Both the position numbers and the translations under genes were made by a program. DNA of 64,000 nt from Bradyrhizobium sp. CB1015 (GTDB taxonomy: Bacteria > Pseudomonadota > Alphaproteobacteria > Rhizobiales > Xanthobacteraceae), in the NCBI RefSeq assembly GCF_025200925.1, contig NZ_CP104174.1, positions 558,001 to 622,000 on the forward strand. The letters run 5' to 3'. Below the pieces are notes generated by a model. That model ran no database searches. It was not told where the DNA came from and saw only the letters and a program-made list of their open reading frames with translations. Each line of letters begins with the position of its first letter. Within the stretch, counting starts at the first letter, position 1. Positions 17,670 to 30,371 of the stretch are shown here, in pieces.

Positions 17670-18626
17670 ATGGCGAAGAACTTCGCATCCACCGGTGATC
17701 TCTCCGAGAAAAAGATCACCTTCTCCGAGATCGGCACCGATCTCTATGCCTTCACCGCCGAGGGCGATCCCAACACGGCCGTGATTGTCGGCGACGATGG
17801 CTGCCTCGTGTTCGACGCGCAGGCTACGCCGGCCATGGCCAACAAGGTGATCGAGCGCGTGCGCGCTGTTACCGACAAGCCGATCAAATATGTCGTGCTG
17901 TCGCACTATCACGCCGTGCGCGTGTTAGGGGCCTCCGCCTATCACGCGCAGGGCATCGTCGCCTCGCAGGAGACCTATCGGCTGATCGAGGAGCGCGGCC
18001 AACAGGATTGGGATTCCGAGTACGGCCGCTTCCCGCGCCTGTTCCAGGATGCCGCCAGCATCCCCGGCCTGACCTGGCCGACGCTGACCTTCGAAGGCGA
18101 GATGTCGATCTACCTCGGCAAGCGCGAGGTGCGCCTGATGCAGCTCGGCGCCGGCCACACCTCCGGCGACATCGTCGCCTGGGTGCCGGATGCGGAAGTG
18201 ATGTTCTCCGGCGACCTCATCGAATATCATTCGGCCTGCTATTGCGGCGATGCGCATTTGCGCGAATGGCCGATGACGCTGAACGAGATCCGCAACTTCA
18301 ATCCGAAGGCGATCGCGCCGGGCCGCGGCGATGCGCTGAAGGGCACCGCCACCGTGCGCGAGGCTATCGCCATGACGCGCGACTTCGTCACCTCGCTCTA
18401 TGGCGCCGCCGAGATCTCGGTCGCCAAGGGCCGCACGCTGAAGGAATCGATGGCGGCAACGCGCGAGGTAATGGATCCGAAATTTTCGAGCTTTGCCATT
18501 TACGAGCACTGCCTGCCGTTCAACGTGTCGCGCGCCTACGACGAAGCGTCCGGTATAGACGACCCCGTGATCTGGACCGACAAGCGCGATCAGGAAATGT
18601 GGGCAGCCTTGCAAGGAGGAGGATAG
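17670..18626 (+). CDS. Metallo-beta-lactamase-fold protein with altered metal site
   Basis: 318 residues from ATG 17670 (a TTG just upstream is in frame). The core fold is clear: [40 protein letters not shown] and [20 protein letters not shown]. The usual HxHxDH motif reads HYHAVRVLG, keeping the two His but lacking the Asp and last His of the second metal site. It lies in the operon between the hydroxylase pair and hmgA, so it probably acts in the same pathway. The role is unknown. Confidence 0.8.
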   Translation: MAKNFASTGDLSEKKITFSEIGTDLYAFTAEGDPNTAVIVGDDGCLVFDAQATPAMANKVIERVRAVTDKPIKYVVLSHYHAVRVLGASAYHAQGIVASQETYRLIEERGQQDWDSEYGRFPRLFQDAASIPGLTWPTLTFEGEMSIYLGKREVRLMQLGAGHTSGDIVAWVPDAEVMFSGDLIEYHSACYCGDAHLREWPMTLNEIRNFNPKAIAPGRGDALKGTATVREAIAMTRDFVTSLYGAAEISVAKGRTLKESMAATREVMDPKFSSFAIYEHCLPFNVSRAYDEASGIDDPVIWTDKRDQEMWAALQGGG

Positions 18627-18628
18627 TC

Positions 18629-19975
18629 ATGAACATCAATACCTCGCCTGACCAGATTATCCGCAGCTCGGCCCAGGTGACGCCGGGCTACATGTCCGGC
18701 TTCGGCAACTCTTTCGAGACCGAGGCGCTGCCGGGCGCGCTGCCGATCGGGCGCAACTCGCCGCAGCGCTGCGCCTACGGGCTCTATGCCGAGCAGCTCT
18801 CCGGCTCGCCTTTCACCGCGCCGCGCGGCAGCAATGAGCGCTCCTGGCTCTACCGCATCCGGCCCTCGGTAAAGCATTCCGGCCGGTTCGAGAAGGTCGA
18901 TGCCGGCCTGTGGCGTTCGGCGCCGTGCCATGAATACGACCTGCCGATCGCGCAACTGCGCTGGGATCCGACGCCGCTGCCGAAGGGGGAGGTCACCTTC
19001 GTCCAGGGCGTGCAGACCATGACGACGGCGGGCGACGTCAACACGCAAGCGGGCATGGCCGCGCATGTCTATCTCATCACCAAGTCGATGGTGGACCAGC
19101 ATTTCTACGATGCCGACGGCGAGCTGATGTTCGTGCTCCAGCAGGGCAATCTTCGCCTCGTCACCGAGTTCGGCCGCATCGATGCCGAGCCCGGCGAGAT
19201 CGTGGTGATCCCGCGCGGCGTCAAGTTCCGCGTCGAGATTCCGAACGGCCCGGCGCGCGGCTATCTCTGCGAGAACTACGGCGGCGCCTTCACGCTGCCG
19301 GAGCGCGGGCCGATCGGTGCCAATTGCCTCGCCAATGCGCGCGACTTCCTGACGCCGGTGGCAAACTACGAGGACAAGGACACGCCGACCGAGCTCTACG
19401 TGAAATGGGGCGGCTCGCTGTTCAAGACGACCTTGCCGCATTCGCCGATCGACGTCGTGGCCTGGCACGGCAATTACGCGCCGTACAAATACGATCTGCG
19501 CACCTTCTCTCCCGTCGGCGCGATCGGCTTCGACCATCCCGATCCCTCGATCTTCACGGTGCTGACCTCGCCGTCGGAGACCGCGGGCACCGCGAATATC
19601 GACTTCGTGATCTTCCCCGAGCGCTGGATGGTCGCCGAAAACACCTTCCGGCCGCCCTGGTATCACATGAACATCATGAGCGAGTTCATGGGCCTGATTT
19701 ACGGCGTCTACGACGCCAAGCCGCAGGGCTTCGTCCCCGGCGGCATCTCCTTGCACAATTGCATGCTGCCGCACGGCCCTGACCGCGACGCCTTCGAGCA
19801 CGCCAGCAACGGCGAATTGAAGCCGGTGAAGCTGACCGGCACCATGGCCTTCATGTTCGAGACCCGCTACCCGCAGCGCGTCACCGCGCACGCGGCGAAG
19901 TCCTCCACGCTCCAGGACGATTACGCCGATTGCTGGAAGGGCCTGGAAAAGCGGTTCGATCCGAATAGGCCGTGA
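18629..19975 (+). CDS. hmgA: Homogentisate 1,2-dioxygenase
   Basis: 448 residues from ATG 18629, with GGAGGAGG close upstream. It opens the ring of homogentisate to maleylacetoacetate using Fe(II) and oxygen. Family sequence throughout: [20 protein letters not shown] near the start, and the iron ligands in [16 protein letters not shown] (His, Glu) and [10 protein letters not shown] (His). It is the last gene of the plus-strand operon beginning at 15802, two bases after the previous stop. Confidence 0.97.
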   Translation: MNINTSPDQIIRSSAQVTPGYMSGFGNSFETEALPGALPIGRNSPQRCAYGLYAEQLSGSPFTAPRGSNERSWLYRIRPSVKHSGRFEKVDAGLWRSAPCHEYDLPIAQLRWDPTPLPKGEVTFVQGVQTMTTAGDVNTQAGMAAHVYLITKSMVDQHFYDADGELMFVLQQGNLRLVTEFGRIDAEPGEIVVIPRGVKFRVEIPNGPARGYLCENYGGAFTLPERGPIGANCLANARDFLTPVANYEDKDTPTELYVKWGGSLFKTTLPHSPIDVVAWHGNYAPYKYDLRTFSPVGAIGFDHPDPSIFTVLTSPSETAGTANIDFVIFPERWMVAENTFRPPWYHMNIMSEFMGLIYGVYDAKPQGFVPGGISLHNCMLPHGPDRDAFEHASNGELKPVKLTGTMAFMFETRYPQRVTAHAAKSSTLQDDYADCWKGLEKRFDPNRP

Positions 19976-19984
19976 GGTCTCTTG

Positions 19985-20140
19985 CCCTCCCCTGGAGGGG
20001 GAGGGTCGCTCGCGTCAGCGAGCGGGGTGGGGTGACGGTCTCTCCGCAAGGAACACTGCCTGTGTTGAGACATCACCCCACCCCGTCTCATATTTCGCTG
20101 CGCTCAATATGAGCCGACCCTCCCCCTCCAGGGGAGGGTG
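19985..20140. repeat. Large inverted intergenic repeat
   Basis: CCTCCCCTGGAGGGGGAGGG at the left and its complement at the right enclose a second pair (ACCCCACCCC and matching GGGGTGGGGT). It lies between hmgA and fahA and could end or attenuate transcription. Confidence 0.75.
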
Positions 20141-20170
20141 ACACCGTCACCGCTGCGCCACGGGAAACCA

Positions 20171-21439
20171 ATGCCCCACCCCAACAACCCCAGCCTCCGC
20201 TCCTTCATCGACGTCGACCCGGCCTCGGACTTCCCGATCCAGAACCTGCCTTACGGCGTGTTCTCGGCGAATGGATTGGCGCCACGCGTCGGTGTCGCCA
20301 TTGGCGACTACATTCTCGATCTCTGGGAGCTCGAGCAGGATGGCCGCCTGGATGTTGGACAGCCGGGAATCTTCGCGGCGGGCTCTCTCAATTCGTTTAT
20401 GTGGTTGGGGCCGAAAGTGTGGTCGGATACTCGGGCAAGAATAAGCGAATTACTGCGTCACGATCATCCGGAGCTGCGCGACAATGAAGAGTTGCGCAAG
20501 CTTGCCTTGGTCCCCATGTCGCGCGCCAAGCTGCATCTGCCCTTCGCCGTCTCCGGCTACACCGATTTCTATTCATCGAAGGAGCACGCCACCAATGTCG
20601 GCGTGATGTTCCGCGGCAAGGACAACGCGCTGCAGCCGAACTGGTTGCACATGCCGATCGCCTATAACGGCCGTGCCTCGACCGTCGTGGTCTCCGGCAC
20701 CAAGGTGAAGCGGCCGCGCGGGCAGCTGAAGCCGCCGAATGTCGACGTGCCGAGCTTTGCGCCGTGCAAGCGGCTCGATTTCGAGCTGGAGATGGGCATC
20801 GTGATCGGCCAGCCCTCAGCCATGGGCGGCATGCTCACCGAGAGCCAGGCCGAGGAGATGATCTTCGGCTTCGTGCTGCTCAACGATTGGAGCGCGCGCG
20901 ATATCCAGCAATGGGAATATGTGCCGCTCGGCCCGTTCCTGGCAAAAGCGTTCGCGACATCGATCAGTCCCTGGGTGGTGACGCGCGAGGCGCTGGAGCC
21001 GTTCCGCCTGAACGGGCCGGAGCAGCAGCCGGTCCCGCTCGATTACCTCAAGCAGACCAAGCCGCAGAACTACGATGTCGAGCTCGACGTGTCGTTGCGC
21101 GCCGCCGGCGCCAATGCGCCCGCCAGTATCAGCCGCACCAATTTCAAGTACATGTACTGGTCCTCGGTGCAGCAATTGATGCACCACGCGTCAAGCGGCT
21201 GCGCCATGAATGTCGGTGATCTCCTTGGCAGCGGCACCATCTCCGGCCCGGAGAAGAACCAACGCGGCAGCCTGCTCGAGATCAGCTGGAACGGCACCGA
21301 GCCGGTCGAGCTGCCCGGCGGCGCTAGGCGCTCGTTCCTGGAAGACGGCGACAGCCTCGTCATGCGTGGCTGGTGCCAGGGCAAGGGCTATCGCGTCGGC
21401 TTCGGCGAGGTCGAGGGGACGATCTTGGCAGCGGAGTGA
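20171..21439 (+). CDS. fahA: Fumarylacetoacetase
   Basis: 422 residues from ATG 20171. It hydrolyses fumarylacetoacetate to fumarate and acetoacetate, the last step of tyrosine breakdown. The N-terminal SH3-like domain (NLPYGVFSANGLAPRVGVAI) and catalytic domain are complete: DFYSSKEHATNVGVMFRG, LDFELEMGIVIGQPSAMGG (metal Glu residues) and LLNDWSARDIQQWEYVPLGP. No maleylacetoacetate isomerase gene is seen in the window. Confidence 0.96.
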   Translation: MPHPNNPSLRSFIDVDPASDFPIQNLPYGVFSANGLAPRVGVAIGDYILDLWELEQDGRLDVGQPGIFAAGSLNSFMWLGPKVWSDTRARISELLRHDHPELRDNEELRKLALVPMSRAKLHLPFAVSGYTDFYSSKEHATNVGVMFRGKDNALQPNWLHMPIAYNGRASTVVVSGTKVKRPRGQLKPPNVDVPSFAPCKRLDFELEMGIVIGQPSAMGGMLTESQAEEMIFGFVLLNDWSARDIQQWEYVPLGPFLAKAFATSISPWVVTREALEPFRLNGPEQQPVPLDYLKQTKPQNYDVELDVSLRAAGANAPASISRTNFKYMYWSSVQQLMHHASSGCAMNVGDLLGSGTISGPEKNQRGSLLEISWNGTEPVELPGGARRSFLEDGDSLVMRGWCQGKGYRVGFGEVEGTILAAE

Positions 21440-21442
21440 GTT

Positions 21443-21532
21443 ACTGTCATTCCGGGGCGATGCGAAGCATCGAACCCGGAATCTCGAGGTTCCGGGTCTG
21501 GTCCTTCGGTCCATCCCGGAACGACGGAAGAG
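21443..21532. repeat. Short intergenic palindromic repeat
   Basis: TCATTCCGGGGCGATGCGAA at the left and TCCCGGAACGAC at the right bracket an inner pair (CCCGGAATCTCGAGGTTCCGGG). It resembles the other bradyrhizobial mosaic repeats here and lies between convergent genes. Confidence 0.6.
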
Positions 21533-21533
21533 C

Positions 21534-21845
21534 TTAGCGTTTCTCCAGCGGCACGTCGCGCACCCGCGCACAATGCGCCGCGACGTCCTCGACACTGTAC
21601 TTCAAATGCACCCGCTTGTCGGACGGCGCCTGCCTGGCGATGCACACGCCCGGCCGCCATTCCTGCGCCGGCCTGATCGGGCGCGGGGCGAAGCCGCCGC
21701 CGCAATTCGGGCAGACGTTGAACAGCTTGGTCTCGACGCAGTCCGCACAGAACGTGCATTCATAGGAGCAGATCCGCGCATTGGTTGCGGTGGGCGGCAG
21801 ATCGCAATCGCAATATTCGCAGTTCGGTCGCAGCTGGAGCGCCAT
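21534..21845 (-). CDS. DUF1272 zinc-ribbon-like protein
   Basis: 103 residues from ATG 21845 (MALQLRPNCEYCDCDLPP). Eight to ten cysteines occur in CxxC or CxxxC pairs (CEYCDCDL, CSYECTFCADC, CPNCGG), typical of DUF1272 and pointing to zinc binding. The function is unknown. A tail of about 45 residues follows the cysteine-rich part. Confidence 0.82.
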   Translation of the reverse strand: MALQLRPNCEYCDCDLPPTATNARICSYECTFCADCVETKLFNVCPNCGGGFAPRPIRPAQEWRPGVCIARQAPSDKRVHLKYSVEDVAAHCARVRDVPLEKR

Positions 21846-21919
21846 GTTGAACCTCCACACATGGAGCTGCGATCATCGCAGATCGTGCGCCGCGCGCGAA
21901 TGCCGTAGTTCCCTCGATT

Positions 21920-22414
21920 TCAGCCGGGCTTGATTTCCTTCAGCGGCAGCTTCGCGCTTTCCTTCAGCCGGTCGAGCACGATCGAGGAGCGCACATGCGC
22001 CACGCTCTGGTGCGGCATCAGCACGTCGTTGACGAGATTGGACAGGCCCTTGAGGTCGCGCAGCACGGCTTTGAGCACATAGTCGGCATCACCCGTCAGC
22101 GAATACGCCTCCTGGATCTCGTCGATCCGGTTCACCAGCGCACGAAATCGCTTGGAATTGTCCGGCGAGTGTGTCGCGAGCCCGACCTGGATGAAGGCGA
22201 TCACGCCGAAGCCGAGCGCCTCGCTAGAGAGGTCAGCGTGGTAGCCCGATATCACCTTCTCCTCCTCCAGCCGCATCCGCCGCCGCGAGCATTGCGAGGC
22301 CGACAGGCCTGCCAAGTCGGCCAGTTCCTGGTTGGTGAGGCGACCGTCGTCCTGCAGCGCACCCAGGATCTTGAGGTCGAAAGCATCCACGGAGATCATG
22401 CGTGTTTTGTCCAT
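21920..22414 (-). CDS. Lrp/AsnC family regulator divergent from hppD
   Basis: 164 residues from ATG 22414 (MDKTRMISVDAFDLKILGAL); a second ATG at 22399 is possible. The N-terminal helix-turn-helix is GRLTNQELADLAGLSASQCS, and the C-terminal RAM domain includes EIQEAYSLTGDADYVLKAVL. Placed back to back with hppD, it likely controls hppD and itself in response to an aromatic amino acid. Inverted TGCACG half-sites in the gap support this. Confidence 0.88.
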   Translation of the reverse strand: MDKTRMISVDAFDLKILGALQDDGRLTNQELADLAGLSASQCSRRRMRLEEEKVISGYHADLSSEALGFGVIAFIQVGLATHSPDNSKRFRALVNRIDEIQEAYSLTGDADYVLKAVLRDLKGLSNLVNDVLMPHQSVAHVRSSIVLDRLKESAKLPLKEIKPG

Positions 22415-22418
22415 TTGG

Positions 22419-22464
22419 TGCACGGATCGTGCATACGATAGCCAAATCGTGCCCCGTTTGCACG
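22419..22464. promoter_or_regulatory. Candidate Lrp operator region
   Basis: TGCACG-GAT-CGTGCA (22419-22433) is a perfect inverted repeat, and a second looser pair CGTGC...TGCACG lies at 22448-22464. Both are in the gap between the Lrp gene and hppD. Confidence 0.5.
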
Positions 22465-22520
22465 CTCCTTGCGCGCCCCATGAAGGATAGTTCCTGCCAG
22501 CAGCCATTTGGGAGAGCAGC

Positions 22521-23639
22521 ATGGGTCCGTTTCCGCACGATGCACCGCCGGCCACGATCAGTGCCGACAATCCGATGGGCACCGACGGCTTCGAGTTCGT
22601 CGAATATGCGCACCCCCATCCGGAAGCGCTGCACGCTCTGTTCAAGCTGATGGGCTATGCGCCCGTCGCGCGCCACAAGACCAAGAAGATCACGGTCTAT
22701 CGTCAAGGCGACATCAACTATCTCGTCAACGAGGAGCCCGGCACCCACGGCACCGAGTTCGTCGCCGCGCACGGACCCTGCGCGCCGTCGATGGCGTTTC
22801 GCGTCGTCGACGCCAAGGCGGCGTACGATCGTGCGATCGCGCTCGGCGCCGAGCCGGCCGATGTGTCATCGACGCAGAAGACGCTTGACGTGCCCGCGAT
22901 CAAGGGCATCGGCGGCAGCCTGCTTTATCTGGTCGATCGCTACGGTGCCAAGGGCTCGGCCTATGATGCCGAGTTCGAATGGCTGGGCGCGCGCGATCCC
23001 AAGCCGGTCGGCGCCGGCCTGTTCTATCTCGACCATCTCACCCACAACGTCCATCGCGGCCGCATGAATGTCTGGGCCGGCTTCTATGAGAAGTTGTTCA
23101 ACTTCCGCCAGATCCGCTTCTTCGACATCGAGGGCCGCGCCTCCGGCCTGTTCTCGCGCGCGCTGACCAGCCCGGACGGCAAGATCCGCATTCCGATCAA
23201 CGAGGACGCCGGCGATTCCGGCCAGATCGAGGAATATTTGCAGACCTATCGCGGCGAAGGCATCCAGCACATCGCCTGCGGCTGCCGCGACATCTACCGC
23301 ACCATCGAAGGCCTGCGCGAGGCTGGCCTGCCGTTCATGCCCTCGCCGCCCGACACCTATTTCGAGAAGATCGACGCGCGCCTGCCCAAGCACGGCGAAG
23401 ACGTCGCCCGGCTCAAGAAGAACGGCATCCTGATCGACGGCGAGGGCGTGGTCGATGGCGGCCAGACCAAGGTGCTGCTGCAGATCTTCTCGGCCAACGC
23501 GATCGGACCGATCTTCTTCGAGTTCATCCAGCGCAAGGGCGACGATGGATTCGGCGAGGGCAATTTCAAGGCCCTATTCGAATCGATCGAGGAGGATCAG
23601 ATCCGGCGCGGGGTGTTGAAGGTCGGGAACGCGGCGTAG
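22521..23639 (+). CDS. hppD: 4-hydroxyphenylpyruvate dioxygenase
   Basis: 372 residues. It converts 4-hydroxyphenylpyruvate to homogentisate with Fe(II). The two VOC-type halves are present. Iron ligands are seen in FYLDHLTHNVHRGRMN (first His), GEGIQHIACGC (second His) and PIFFEFIQRKGDDGFGEGNF (Glu). It feeds hmgA and fahA just upstream. It is a single gene under the divergent Lrp regulator. Confidence 0.96.
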   Translation: MGPFPHDAPPATISADNPMGTDGFEFVEYAHPHPEALHALFKLMGYAPVARHKTKKITVYRQGDINYLVNEEPGTHGTEFVAAHGPCAPSMAFRVVDAKAAYDRAIALGAEPADVSSTQKTLDVPAIKGIGGSLLYLVDRYGAKGSAYDAEFEWLGARDPKPVGAGLFYLDHLTHNVHRGRMNVWAGFYEKLFNFRQIRFFDIEGRASGLFSRALTSPDGKIRIPINEDAGDSGQIEEYLQTYRGEGIQHIACGCRDIYRTIEGLREAGLPFMPSPPDTYFEKIDARLPKHGEDVARLKKNGILIDGEGVVDGGQTKVLLQIFSANAIGPIFFEFIQRKGDDGFGEGNFKALFESIEEDQIRRGVLKVGNAA

Positions 23640-23645
23640 GCACGC

Positions 23646-23770
23646 TCGTGTCCCGGACGCGCTGCAGCGTGCAACGCTGCTGCGCAGAAGCCGGGACCCA
23701 CTCTTTTGCGGGCATAGGCCCCGGCTCAGCAGCGCATTACTTCGTGCTGCGCCGCGTCGGGGGCACGGAA
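23646..23770. repeat. Degenerate intergenic repeat
   Basis: Segments such as TGTCCCGGACGCGCTGCAGC and GAAGCCGGGACCCACT resemble parts of the other mosaic repeats in the window. It lies between convergent genes. No clean full inversion is visible. Confidence 0.4.
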
Positions 23771-23771
23771 G

Positions 23772-24893
23772 CTAGCCCGCTTTCCACGCCTTCATCACCG
23801 CCCCGATCTCCGCCGCCTCCGGCTCGCGCGCGGCCGACGGCGTGCGCGAGAATCGCGGCGCGGGTGCGGGCTGCTTCACGCCGTGACGCTCGATGAAGAC
23901 ATTGCGGGCGACCATGTGCGGATGCTGTGTCGCCTCCGACATGGTCAGCACCGGCGCGAAGCAGATGTCGGTGCCTTCCATGATCTTGCACCAGTCCTCG
24001 CGCGTCTTGCTCTTGAACACGGCCTTGAGCTTCTCCTTCAGCGCCGGCCAGGCCTTGCGATCCATCTGCGCGTCGAAATCGGCGTCCGTCAGGCCGGCGT
24101 GCTCGCGCAGCAGCGCGTAGAATTGCGGCTCGATCGAGCCGATCGAGACGAAATGCCCGCAGGCGCATTCATAGACGCCGTAGAAATGCGCGCCGCCGTC
24201 GAGGAAGTTCTGGTTGCGCTGCTCGGTCCAGCGTCCCATCGTGGTCATGTCGAAGAAGAACGACATCAGCGAGGCCGCGCCATCGCACATCGCGGCGTCC
24301 ACCACCTGGCCCTTGCCTGACTTCTGCGCTTCCAGCAGCGCCGCGAGCACGCCGACGACGAGATAGAGGGCGCCGCCGCCGAAATCGCCGACGAGATTGA
24401 GCGGCGGCACCGGCGCTTCCTTCGTGCCGATCGCGGCGAGCGCGCCGGTGATGGAGATGTAGTTGATGTCGTGGCCGGCGGCGTTGGCGAGCGGGCCCTC
24501 CTGGCCCCAGCCGGTCATGCGGCCGTAGACCAGCTTCGGGTTGCGCGCGAGCACGACGTCCGGCCCGAGCCCGAGCCGCTCCATCACACCGGGACGAAAG
24601 CCTTCCACCAGCGCGTCGGCGCTGGCGAGCAGGTCGAGCACTTGTGCGATCGCCGCCTTGTCCTTGAGATCGAGCTCGATCACCTTGCGGCCGCGGCCCG
24701 CGACCGACTTCATGCTCTTCTTCGCGCCGACGCGGTCGAGCGTGACGACATCGGCGCCCATGTCGGCCAGCATCATGCAGGCGAACGGACCCGGTCCGAT
24801 GCCGGCGAATTCGACGATGCGGAAGCCCGACAATGGGCCGGAAGTGCGGACGGAGGAGCCTTTTGGTTTTTCTTGGACGGGTTGATCGAGCAC
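23772..24893 (-). CDS. CaiB/BaiF CoA-transferase family, alpha-methylacyl-CoA racemase-like
   Basis: 373 residues. The start [20 protein letters not shown] and [20 protein letters not shown] match racemase-type members, with the His-Asp catalytic region preserved in [13 protein letters not shown]. The enzyme would epimerise 2-methylacyl-CoA esters or transfer CoA. It lies next to the cox genes on the same strand but after a 208-base gap that holds a perfect palindrome, so it has its own promoter. Confidence 0.85.
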   Translation of the reverse strand: MLDQPVQEKPKGSSVRTSGPLSGFRIVEFAGIGPGPFACMMLADMGADVVTLDRVGAKKSMKSVAGRGRKVIELDLKDKAAIAQVLDLLASADALVEGFRPGVMERLGLGPDVVLARNPKLVYGRMTGWGQEGPLANAAGHDINYISITGALAAIGTKEAPVPPLNLVGDFGGGALYLVVGVLAALLEAQKSGKGQVVDAAMCDGAASLMSFFFDMTTMGRWTEQRNQNFLDGGAHFYGVYECACGHFVSIGSIEPQFYALLREHAGLTDADFDAQMDRKAWPALKEKLKAVFKSKTREDWCKIMEGTDICFAPVLTMSEATQHPHMVARNVFIERHGVKQPAPAPRFSRTPSAAREPEAAEIGAVMKAWKAG

Positions 24894-24966
24894 GTTGTTG
24901 TTTCCTCGGGTCGCAGGCGGATGCCGGTGATCCGGCAGGCGCCTCTGACGTTGCTCTTGGGGGCGA

Positions 24967-24984
24967 GTTAATCGGCTGATTAAC
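24967..24984. promoter_or_regulatory. Perfect palindrome upstream of the CaiB-type gene
   Basis: GTTAATC-GGCT-GATTAAC, seven-base arms around a four-base spacer, lies about 75 bases upstream of the start at 24893. Its AT-rich arms stand out in a GC-rich region, and the size suits a TetR- or GntR-type operator. No such regulator gene is adjacent. Confidence 0.5.
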
Positions 24985-25101
24985 TTTTCCCGCCTTCACG
25001 CCAGCGAGGCAAGCGGTTTTCATGCCGCATGGCCAAATAAAAGCGGCGCGCACCGAAGTGCGCGCCGCGGAAAATTTGCGTCGAGACGCTGGAGCGGTTT
25101 G

Positions 25102-25902
25102 TCAGCCCGCAGCAGCCAACGCGCGCTGCGCCATCACTTTGACGAGGTTGGCCCGGTACTCCGACGTGCCGTGGATATCGGACAGAAGTCCGCTCGCCGG
25201 AATGCTGACGCTGTCGATCGCCGAAGGCGACCAGCTCGCCTTCAGCGCGGCTTCGATGGCGCCAACCCGCATCACGCCGCTCTGCGACGCCCCGGTCGCG
25301 GCAACGCGGATCTCGCCGGACTTCGTCTGGGCAACGAACACGCCGGTGAGCGCAAAGCGCGAGGCGGGATGTGGGAATTTTGCGTAGCCCGCTTTCGCCG
25401 GAATCGGGAACGAGACGGCGGTGATGATCTCGCCGTCCTCGAGCGCCGTCGAGAACAGGCCCTTGAAGTAGTCGTCCGCGGCAATCGAGCGCTTGTTGGT
25501 CTTGATCGTCGCGCCCAGAGCCAGCGTCGCGGCCGGATAGTCCGCGGCGGGGTCGTTGTTGGCCAGCGAGCCGCCGATCGTGCCGCGGTAGCGCACGGCG
25601 GGATCGCCGATCAGCGAGGCCAGATAGGCGAGCGCAGGGATCGCCTTCTTCGCGGCGTCGCTGGTGGCGACATCGTAATGCGGCGTGGCGGCCTTGATGG
25701 TCAGCGTGTCGCCGGAGGCCTCGACTCCGATCATGTCCTTGATCTTGCCAAGGTCGATCACATCAGAGGGACCGGCGAGGCGCTGTTTCATCACCGGAAG
25801 CAGCGTCTGCCCGCCGGCGAGGAATTTCGCCTCGCTGCTCTTGGCAAACAGGCTGGCGGCTTCGTCGACCGAGGAAGCGCGATGATAGGTGGTCTGGTAC
25901 AT
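25102..25902 (-). CDS. coxM: CO dehydrogenase-like FAD subunit
   Basis: 266 residues from ATG 25902 (MYQTTYHRASSVDEAASLFA). The FAD motif is FLAGGQTLLPVMKQRLAGPS, and TIGGSLANNDPAADYPAATL is the second flavin loop. It passes electrons from the iron-sulfur subunit to an acceptor. It is the last of three genes in the order S-L-M, 13 bases after coxL. Confidence 0.92.
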   Translation of the reverse strand: MYQTTYHRASSVDEAASLFAKSSEAKFLAGGQTLLPVMKQRLAGPSDVIDLGKIKDMIGVEASGDTLTIKAATPHYDVATSDAAKKAIPALAYLASLIGDPAVRYRGTIGGSLANNDPAADYPAATLALGATIKTNKRSIAADDYFKGLFSTALEDGEIITAVSFPIPAKAGYAKFPHPASRFALTGVFVAQTKSGEIRVAATGASQSGVMRVGAIEAALKASWSPSAIDSVSIPASGLLSDIHGTSEYRANLVKVMAQRALAAAG

Positions 25903-25915
25903 CTTCTGTCCTCCC

Positions 25916-28258
<2,343 letters not shown>

Positions 28259-28342
28259 GTCTGGTCCTCCCGACCGGAAATTTCCTTGACCGCGCTGTCC
28301 ATCGACAGCTGCGACGGTGGTTCTTGTTTCGAGGCGCGCCGC

Positions 28343-28828
<486 letters not shown>

Positions 28829-29382
28829 GTGTGTACCTCCCGAATGCTTGTAGTTATTCTAATTAGAGACAGCGCGAACGAAACTTTGCAACTGGGTTTT
28901 TGCTGACCGCGGTCATGGAAGGGTCATCGTGACGACGGTGTCGCAGATGTGCTAATCGGCCACGATGTCTCGTGCCGCCGCCGTCACGTGCCGCGGCGTT
29001 GCGGGAGACACGCGGAAAGTCGCCGCTGCATCTGCGATCGCGTGCCCGGCTGCCACCATGATAGGCGCGTGACCTGGTCGCGCGTGCCGTGGGCCGCTTG
29101 CCCCTGGATTTGGGTCCGGTCGTGCGTCCTTCCTCCCTCGGATGCCTTGCTCGTTGCGCGAATAGGAGCATGCGCCCCCGCCTTTGTAATCGCGATCTTG
29201 GTAGTAGGACGAGACGGCTTAAGCCATTGATTTTGCTTATGGCGATGCAGCGAAATCATGCCCGGGCGAGGCCGGCGGGCAAGCCGCGTCGGCCACAGGC
29301 GCCTAGTACTTCCTGGCGATTGAACGCGGACGCGCGTCCTCCTAGTGGAGCCGTACAAGCAACGGCAACAAGGGTGGAAGCG
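28829..29382. other. Intergenic region between coxS and coxG
   Basis: 554 bases between divergent coxS and coxG. Open frames here lack family features. The part near 28850-28900 is AT-richer and should hold the coxS promoter. No palindrome or RNA gene was recognised. Confidence 0.5.
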
Positions 29383-29832
29383 ATGCAGATGAACGACAGT
29401 CAGCGGATCCCGGCGTCGAAGGCCAATGTGTGGGCTGCGCTCAACGATCCCGAAATTCTCAGGCGCTGCATTCCCGGCTGCCAATCGCTCGAGATGGCAT
29501 CGCCGACCGAGATGACGGCGACGGTGGTGCTGAAGGTCGGTCCGGTGAAGGCGACGTTCAGCGGCAAGGTGACGCTGACCGATATCGATGCGCCCAACGG
29601 CTACCGCATCGTCGGCGAAGGCGCCGGCGGCGTCGCCGGCTTTGCCAAGGGCGGCGCGAAGGTCAGGCTGGAAGAAGAAGCGCCCGACGTCACCATCCTG
29701 CACTACGAGGCCGATGCGCAGATCGGCGGCAAGCTCGCACAGCTCGGCTCGCGATTGATCGACTCGACGTCGCGAAAGCTCGCCGCGAACTTCTTCGAAA
29801 GTTTTGCCGGCGTGGTAGCGCCATCATCATGA
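29383..29832 (+). CDS. coxG: CoxG-like SRPBCC protein
   Basis: 149 residues from ATG 29383 (MQMNDSQRIPASKANVWAAL). Features of the CO dehydrogenase subunit G family include LRRCIPGCQSLEMASPTEMT and VGPVKATFSGKVTLTDIDAP. CoxG proteins carry or recruit hydrophobic quinone-like molecules; here it is divergent from coxSLM. The membrane-binding tail seen in some CoxG proteins is absent. Confidence 0.86.
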   Translation: MQMNDSQRIPASKANVWAALNDPEILRRCIPGCQSLEMASPTEMTATVVLKVGPVKATFSGKVTLTDIDAPNGYRIVGEGAGGVAGFAKGGAKVRLEEEAPDVTILHYEADAQIGGKLAQLGSRLIDSTSRKLAANFFESFAGVVAPSS

Positions 29833-30371
29833 TCGATGCGCACCATCGCTGCGCGCTACGCGATGCGCGCGAGCGGATTGCGGAGCGACATTGCTAAGCC
29901 GACGAAGTAGCAGGACGAGCCAAGGTCGCGCCACAAACTCCCCCGTCGTCCCGGACAAGCGCACCCTTAGGCGCGCGTAGATCCGGGACCCATAGCCACA
30001 GGCAGACGTGGTTACGGGGACTCGGAGTTATCAGCCTGCGCCAAACTGAGTCCAGCGCTCACTCTGGACAACGCTACGCGTTGCCAAGAGCTCGCTTGTC
30101 CGGGACGACGACCGAGAGTGAGGCGACGTCGTCGGTCCCGACACGCGCTTGGGTGCATTTCGATCTGCAAACCAAGGCAAAGACGCGAGGCGCGACAACG
30201 GGATGAGCGGCGAAAGCCGCCAATGATTTGCACTACTACCTTCCGCCTATACTAAGCGCGAAACGGCGATGCTGTAATTTCGAACGATGGCTCGCAGGCG
30301 AACTGCCCATCACGAGCGCAACGCGCGCAGACGCCCAACGAGGCGTGCACAACAACACCGCGGAGGGATAC
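29833..30371. other. Intergenic region before the PQQ dehydrogenase
   Basis: 539 bases that hold the palindromic repeat described separately at 29942-30110 and then about 260 bases with the dehydrogenase promoter. No other gene is supported. Confidence 0.5.
29942..30110. repeat. Palindromic intergenic repeat
   Basis: CCGTCGTCCCGGACAAGCGC at the left and GCTTGTCCGGGACGACG at the right are inverted. The motif GTCGTCCCGGA recurs at 45792, so both belong to one repeat family. Confidence 0.75.
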
